Made by a program: the position numbers and the translations under genes. Shown here piece by piece: positions 6,320 through 9,092 of a DNA stretch of 9,092 bases (positions within the stretch are counted from its first letter, which is position 1; every line of letters begins with the position of its first letter). Source of the DNA: Clostridia bacterium (GTDB lineage: Bacteria; Bacillota; Clostridia; Oscillospirales; Acutalibacteraceae); contig CAAFMR010000385.1 in NCBI GenBank assembly GCA_900764115.1, positions 1 to 9,092 on the forward strand, read 5' to 3'. The notes beneath the pieces were generated by a model. That model ran no database searches and was not told the DNA's origin. It was given only the letters and a program-made list of their open reading frames with translations.

Positions 6320-7546
6320 TCATCGCAAAAGCGCCGCCACCAGCAGGGAATAGGCATAGCGGAAGCTCATCCGGGGAACGTCCGCCGCCGCCCGGGCGGT
6401 GTATTCCCCCACCGTCTCCTCCCCCACGGTCAGCCGCAGCGTTCCCACCACCTGACCGGCGGCGACGGGTGCCTCCAGATCCTCCGCCAGCTCCCATACC
6501 GGCTGCACCTGCTTTTCGGTGCCCTTCTTCAGCAGCACGGCGTCGGGAATATCCACCGCCACCGCCACCTGCTCCGCCTGCCCCCGCAGCACCGGAATGG
6601 GTGCCGCCTGCCGCGTCTCCTCCGGCGGCGTATAGCTGACAAAGGAAGAGAAACCATAGTCCAGCATCGCCCGGGCACCGCCGAACCGGTCGGCGGTGGT
6701 GGCACAGCCCAGCACCACCGCCACAAACGCCGTGCCGTCCCGCTGGGCGGTAGCCGCCAGACAGTGACCGGAGGCGCCGGTGGTGCCGGTTTTCAGCCCG
6801 GTGGCGCCCTTATAATGGCGCACCAGCTTGTTGGTATTCACCAGCTGGGATTTGCCGCCCCGCAGGGTGTCCATCCAGATGGTGGTGAACTCCTGTATCT
6901 CCGGATGGGTCATCAGCTGCCGGGACATCACCGCCACATCCAGCGCACAGGAATAGCCGGTGTCGTCCAGCCCGCTGCAATCCTTGAAGTGGGTATCCGC
7001 CATCCCCAGCTGCGCCGCCCGCTCGTTCATCATTGCCACAAACGCCTCGATGGTGCCGCTGATATGCTCCGCCAACGCCGCGCAGGCATCGTTGGCGGAG
7101 ACCACGGCGGCAGCCTTCACCAGCTCCCGTACCGTCATGGTCTCCCCCGGCTCCAGCCAGATCTGCGAGCCGCCCATGGACGCCGCCCGCTCCGAGCAGG
7201 TTACCGGCTCCTCAAAGGACAGCCGCCCCTCCCCGATGGCTTCCATCACCAGCAGCAGCGTCATCACCTTGGTCACCGAGGCGATGGGCAGGTGGACGCG
7301 GGCATCCTTTTCATACAGCACCGCGCCGCTGCCCTGATCCATCAGCACCGCCCCCTTGGCCTGAATATCCAGTCCGGCGGCGGGGGCAGCCACCGCCGGC
7401 CATGCCGCCTCATCCTCCTTCAATAGCTCCTCCAGCGCAATACCGCTTTCCTCGTCGTACAATACCCGTCCGGCGGCGGATGCCGTCCAACCGGTCAGCA
7501 GCACCGACAGCACCGCCAGCGCCGCAATCCATTGGCGCAGTTTCAT
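6320..7546 (-). CDS. Serine D-Ala-D-Ala carboxypeptidase (PBP5/DacA-DacF type)
   Basis: A low-molecular-weight penicillin-binding protein of the peptidase S11 family. It removes the terminal D-alanine from peptidoglycan stem peptides outside the membrane. The 408-residue precursor starts with a signal peptide: basic KLRQ, a hydrophobic core to about residue 18, and an ASA-type cleavage site near 22-25. An acidic linker (about 30-58) follows. The catalytic triad of motifs is complete: SVTK with Ser90 and Lys93, SAN at 150-152, and KTG at 252-254. The region from about 285 to 395 matches the PBP5 C-terminal beta domain, and the end (SLLVAALLR) is a short hydrophobic tail that could contact the membrane. 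The start is ATG at 7546 with AAAGGGG upstream. murC is divergent across a 149-nt gap. I cannot tell dacA from dacF or dacB, so no symbol is given. Confidence 0.95.
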   Translation of the reverse strand: MKLRQWIAALAVLSVLLTGWTASAAGRVLYDEESGIALEELLKEDEAAWPAVAAPAAGLDIQAKGAVLMDQGSGAVLYEKDARVHLPIASVTKVMTLLLVMEAIGEGRLSFEEPVTCSERAASMGGSQIWLEPGETMTVRELVKAAAVVSANDACAALAEHISGTIEAFVAMMNERAAQLGMADTHFKDCSGLDDTGYSCALDVAVMSRQLMTHPEIQEFTTIWMDTLRGGKSQLVNTNKLVRHYKGATGLKTGTTGASGHCLAATAQRDGTAFVAVVLGCATTADRFGGARAMLDYGFSSFVSYTPPEETRQAAPIPVLRGQAEQVAVAVDIPDAVLLKKGTEKQVQPVWELAEDLEAPVAAGQVVGTLRLTVGEETVGEYTARAAADVPRMSFRYAYSLLVAALLR

Positions 7547-7695
7547 AGGCGTTTACCCCTTTCCGATTCCATTCTGATTGTATGTATATGGGTGAAACCG
7601 AAAAAAGTTGCACAAATCCGCCGAAAGGTATTTATTTTTGCGGCAAAAGGCAATATAATGGATAGACGATATCATGCAGAAAGGAACGGAAAGCT
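7547..7695. other. Divergent dacA-type/murC promoter region
   Basis: 149 bp between divergent genes. Rightward, a perfect TATAAT precedes murC (separate entry). Leftward for the carboxypeptidase gene only weak options are visible: TACAAT (on the minus strand near 7580) with a poor -35, or TCTGCA and TATATT overlapping the murC -10. Because the promoters face each other in a short span, the two cell-wall genes could share control, but no operator is evident. Confidence 0.45.
7631..7659 (+). promoter_or_regulatory. Candidate murC promoter with perfect -10
   Basis: TATAAT at 7654-7659 matches the -10 consensus fully. The -35 at the 17-bp spacing, TTTATT (7631-7636), is weak (3 of 6). Transcription should begin near 7666, about 30 nt before the murC ATG. 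The weak -35 suggests modest or activator-assisted initiation. Confidence 0.55.
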
Positions 7696-9078
7696 ATGAC
7701 CGATCTGAACCACCCGCTGGAGGGGGTGCGCCGGGTACACTTTGTGGGCATCGGCGGCTCCGGTATGAGCCCGCTGGCGGAAATTCTCCACGCCAAGGGC
7801 TATCAGCTCAGCGGTTCTGACAATAACGAATCCGACAACCTGAACCGCATCCGGGCGCTGGGCATCCCGGTAACCATGGGGCACGCCGCCGCCAACATCG
7901 ACGGCGCCGAACTGGTGGTGTATACCGTCGCCATCCCCGCCGACAATCCGGAGCTGGTGGCTGCCCGGGAGCGGGGGATTCCGCTGCTGGAGCGGGCGAA
8001 GCTCTTGGGCTGGATCACCCGGCAATACAAAACCTCGGTAGCCGTGGCAGGCACCCACGGCAAAACCACCTCCACCTCCATGCTCAGCCAGATTCTGCTG
8101 CAGGCGGGCGCCGACCCCAGCCTGTTCATCGGCGGGCGGCTGCCCCTCATCGGCGCCAACGGTCATGCCGGCACCGGGAACACTATGGTGTGCGAGGCGT
8201 GCGAATTCAAGGACCATTATCTGGAGATGACCCCCACCGTCGGTGTGATCCTCAATGTGGACGCCGATCATCTGGACTATTTCGGCGATCTGGACGGGGT
8301 AATTCGGTCCTTCCACCGGTTTGCGGAGCAGACCACCGACACAGTGATCTATAACGCCGACGACGCCAACACCCGCCGGGCGCTGGAGGGCATCACCGGC
8401 AAGACACTGGTGTCCTTCGGCTTGTCCGACGGCTGCGACTGGCAAGCCAAAAACATCCGCACCGAGCGGGGCGCATTCGGGGTCTATGACCTGTGGCACG
8501 CCGGCGAGCGGCTGGGGGAGATCCATCTGGGGGTGCCCGGAATGCATAATGTAGGCAACTCGCTGGCGGTGGCTGCCGCCGCCCATCGGTGCGGTATGGA
8601 TTTCGCCGCCATTGAGGCGGGCATTTGCTCCTTCCGGGGCGCCGGACGGCGGTTTGAGTTTCTCGGCGACTATGCCGGGGTGACGGTGGCGGACGATTAC
8701 GCCCACCATCCCACCGAGATCGCCGCCACCCTCAAGGCTGCCCGCGAATTGGAGCATCGCGAGGTGTGGGCGGTGTTTCAGCCCTTCACCTATTCCCGCA
8801 CCGCCCGCCATCTGGAGGGCTTTGCCGAGGCGCTGGATCACGCCGACCATGCCGTGGTGAGCGATATTATGGGCAGCCGGGAGGTCAACGAGTGGAATGT
8901 CCACGCCCGGCAGATCACCGACCGGATGCAGCACGGGATATACCTGCCCACCTTCCCGGAAATCGCCGACTATGTGGCGGCGCAGGTGCAGCCCGGGGAT
9001 TTGGTGCTGACCATGGGCGGCGGCGATGTGTATAAATGCGCTCGGATGATCATTGCCAAGCTGAAAGAAAAGGAGTAA
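7696..9078 (+). CDS. murC: UDP-N-acetylmuramate--L-alanine ligase
   Basis: MurC adds L-alanine to UDP-MurNAc using ATP, the first amino-acid step of peptidoglycan precursor synthesis in the cytosol. The 460-residue product has the three-domain Mur ligase plan. An N-terminal Rossmann-like UDP-binding domain shows GIGGSGMSPLAEIL (18-31). The central ATPase domain has the P-loop GTHGKTT (119-125), the acidic and metal-binding region EACE (167-170) and NVDADHLDYF (187-196). HNVGNSLAA-type HNVGNSL (284-290) and FRGAGRRFE (313-321) lead into the C-terminal domain with DDYAHHPTEI (333-342), which is diagnostic for MurC. The length is typical. The start is ATG at 7696 with AAAGGAACGGA upstream. The stop TAA is at 9076-9078 and overlaps a binding site for a possible next gene. 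It is not embedded in a dcw cluster here, standing alone opposite a D,D-carboxypeptidase gene. Confidence 0.97.
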   Translation: MTDLNHPLEGVRRVHFVGIGGSGMSPLAEILHAKGYQLSGSDNNESDNLNRIRALGIPVTMGHAAANIDGAELVVYTVAIPADNPELVAARERGIPLLERAKLLGWITRQYKTSVAVAGTHGKTTSTSMLSQILLQAGADPSLFIGGRLPLIGANGHAGTGNTMVCEACEFKDHYLEMTPTVGVILNVDADHLDYFGDLDGVIRSFHRFAEQTTDTVIYNADDANTRRALEGITGKTLVSFGLSDGCDWQAKNIRTERGAFGVYDLWHAGERLGEIHLGVPGMHNVGNSLAVAAAAHRCGMDFAAIEAGICSFRGAGRRFEFLGDYAGVTVADDYAHHPTEIAATLKAARELEHREVWAVFQPFTYSRTARHLEGFAEALDHADHAVVSDIMGSREVNEWNVHARQITDRMQHGIYLPTFPEIADYVAAQVQPGDLVLTMGGGDVYKCARMIIAKLKEKE

Positions 9079-9082
9079 CCCA

Positions 9083-9092
9083 TTGAGACAGG
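9083..9092 (+). CDS. Possible start of a gene downstream of murC (TTG start, cut by the edge)
   Basis: AAGGAG at 9070-9075 overlaps the end of murC and sits 7 nt before a TTG at 9083, which would open a frame reading (M)RQ. Only three codons and one base are visible, so the product cannot be named. If real, it would be translationally coupled to murC in one operon. The evidence is the well-spaced binding site only. Confidence 0.35.

Noticed and set aside
5037..6353. 438-codon plus-strand frame antisense to pgi, and a similar 267-codon frame at 3597-4400
   Set aside because: Shadows of pgi and of the CofE-like and P-loop genes. They run through promoter and hairpin regions and show no family motif.
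7672..8934. 420-codon open frame antisense to murC
   Set aside because: murC has all family motifs in the other strand. The antisense product is Gly/His-rich with no domain, another composition effect.
1..9092. Search by eye for CRISPR repeats, tRNA-like cloverleafs, IS ends, att-like direct repeats and phage or toxin-antitoxin genes
   Set aside because: None found. The window is almost fully occupied by conserved genes and short intergenic gaps, none longer than about 180 bp.

Overview
This window looks like chromosomal DNA from a moderately GC-rich member of the Bacillota, most likely the Clostridia and perhaps an Oscillospiraceae-like gut lineage. The reasons are the pairing of a PDZ/radical-SAM DUF512 gene with der, the yceD-rpmF pair, strong GGAGG-type ribosome binding sites, and SigA-like promoters. 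The genus-level placement is inference from protein style and gene order. I see no tRNA, rRNA, CRISPR array, insertion sequence, phage gene or other mobile element.

Layout. Eight complete genes and one gene cut by the left edge fill the window. Seven of the complete or partial genes on the left and centre, plus dacA, read leftwards (minus strand). In transcription order these are: dacA-type D,D-carboxypeptidase (7546-6320); pgi (6143-4803); a small P-loop ATPase of unknown role (4737-4333); a CofE/F420:gamma-glutamyl ligase-like protein (4169-3363); yceD/DUF177 (3193-2702); rpmF (2670-2485); the DUF512 PDZ/radical-SAM protein (2369-1047); and der (1043 to the left edge, truncated). murC (7696-9078) reads rightwards, divergently from dacA. 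A possible downstream gene begins with TTG just before the right edge.

Regulatory layer. yceD-rpmF is a clear transcription unit: it has a perfect-consensus SigA promoter (TTGACA, 17 bp, TATAAT at 3248-3220) and a textbook intrinsic terminator (2438-2410). pgi has two plausible promoters in tandem, the distal one preceded by A-tracts. The gap between the P-loop gene and the CofE-like gene contains a large GC-rich stem-loop and a second hairpin. DUF512 and der are 3 nt apart and probably translationally coupled.

How the genes work together. Most are housekeeping: cell wall (murC makes UDP-MurNAc-L-Ala, dacA trims peptidoglycan stem peptides), ribosome production (YceD for 23S rRNA accumulation, L32, Der for 50S assembly), and central carbon flow (Pgi). 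The less understood members are the DUF512 radical-SAM protein, the CofE-like ligase and the small P-loop protein. I found no convincing new defence or mobile system. The most interesting leads are these three uncharacterised proteins and the structured intergenic region between two of them.
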